From Actinomycetales bacterium (GTDB taxonomy: Bacteria > Actinomycetota > Actinomycetes > Actinomycetales > Microbacteriaceae): DNA of 5,660 nucleotides. Shown here piece by piece: positions 5,165 to 5,660 of this stretch (the stretch's first letter is position 1; every line of letters begins with the position of its first letter). The stretch spans positions 1-5,660 of the forward strand of contig JAATFJ010000255.1 of assembly GCA_015655255.1 (NCBI GenBank), read 5' to 3'. A program made the position numbers and the translations under genes. The notes beneath the pieces are model-generated. The model was not told the DNA's origin and searched no databases. It saw only the letters and a list, made by a program, of their open reading frames with translations.

Positions 5165-5660
5165 ATGACCAGCGTCTACGCCGCCCCCGGTCAGCCGGGA
5201 TCGATCGTCGAGTATCGCGCGAGGTACGGGCACTACATCGGCGGAGAGTTCGTCGAACCCGTCGGCGGCCAGTACTTCGAGAACGTCAGCCCCGTCACGG
5301 GCAAGCCCTTCACCGAGGTGGGTCGCGGCACCGCCGAGGACATCGACCGTGCCGTCGACGTCGCCGGGAAGGCCTTCGCCTCCTGGGGCAAGACGAGTCC
5401 CACCGAGCGTGCGATCATCCTCAACAAGATCGCCGACCGCATCGAGGAGAACCTCGAGAAGATCGCCGTCGCCGAGACGTGGGACAACGGCAAGCCCGTC
5501 CGCGAGACGCTCGCCGCCGACATCCCGCTCGCCGTCGACCACTTCCGCTACTTCGCCGGCGCCCTGCGCGCGCAGGAGGGCGGCATCAGCCAGCTCGACG
5601 AGAACACCGTCGCCTATCACTTCCACGAGCCGCTCGGCGTCGTCGGCCAGATCATCCCGG
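5165..5660 (+). CDS. exaC: Acetaldehyde dehydrogenase (ExaC/AcoD family), N-terminal part, cut by window end
   Basis: The first 165 codons of an NAD-dependent aldehyde dehydrogenase are present; family members are about 505 residues long, so two thirds lie beyond the window. The enzyme oxidises acetaldehyde and related short aldehydes to acids, for instance in ethanol or acetoin breakdown. Diagnostic stretches include [10 protein letters not shown] (23-32), [13 protein letters not shown] (37-49), [20 protein letters not shown] (103-122), [16 protein letters not shown] (125-140) and [15 protein letters not shown] (151-165), where the Rossmann-fold cofactor region begins. The catalytic Cys and Glu lie outside, so activity cannot be judged here. 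The start ATG 5165 is set by AAGGAG at 5153-5158. The gene sits 51 bp after the GAF regulator frame in the same orientation, an arrangement that suggests control by that regulator. The symbol is by family resemblance; acoD, aldB or thcA are names used for relatives. Confidence 0.93.
   Translation, partial: MTSVYAAPGQPGSIVEYRARYGHYIGGEFVEPVGGQYFENVSPVTGKPFTEVGRGTAEDIDRAVDVAGKAFASWGKTSPTERAIILNKIADRIEENLEKIAVAETWDNGKPVRETLAADIPLAVDHFRYFAGALRAQEGGISQLDENTVAYHFHEPLGVVGQIIP

Noticed and set aside
3755..5626. Long open frame on the minus strand across the GAF regulator and dehydrogenase
   Set aside because: It is the antisense image of high-GC coding sequence, rich in Glu, Gly, Arg and Asp runs, with no recognisable domain; the plus-strand genes have clear families and ribosome sites.

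Overview
The window reads as chromosomal DNA of a high-GC actinobacterium, most likely Microbacteriaceae (Microbacterium-like). The basis is the very high GC at third codon positions, the gene families present and the tight four-gene layout. The genus is inferred by eye, not by search. All real genes lie on the + strand.

Positions 1-98 are a short upstream region with an inverted repeat (GTCATG-N7-CATGAC) that could be an operator. Positions 99-3474 hold a compact operon: an ABC-2 type exporter (ATPase, then a six-helix permease overlapping it by 4 bp), a six-helix DesK/NarX-type histidine kinase (HisKA_3) and a NarL/LuxR-type response regulator. The usual logic of such modules is that the kinase senses a membrane or drug signal, phosphorylates the regulator, and the regulator switches on the exporter. 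The substrate cannot be read from the sequence. At the kinase/regulator junction the expected ATGA stop/start overlap reads ATGG. The kinase frame therefore loses its natural stop and runs about 310 bp out of phase through the regulator gene.

Positions 3475-3736 contain no gene but carry a degenerate array of 19-nt repeats with small hairpins, followed by a plausible -10 element (TAGACT) for the next gene.

Positions 3737-5113 encode an actinobacterial AcoR-like regulator: a GAF-type sensor followed by a winged-helix DNA-binding region. An in-frame TAG at 4751-4753 splits it into a 338-residue N-terminal part and a C-terminal remnant of about 119 codons that stays open in the same frame. Downstream, 5165-5660 is the start of an acetaldehyde dehydrogenase of the ExaC/AcoD family, cut by the window edge before its catalytic residues. 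The regulator presumably controls this enzyme. A GCAACGTTGC palindrome with phased direct repeats just upstream is a candidate operator.

The most notable signals are two independent single-base-type stop-codon anomalies within 2 kb (one stop lost, one gained) and the repeat array between the two modules. I did not find a wholly new system; the modules themselves belong to recognisable families.
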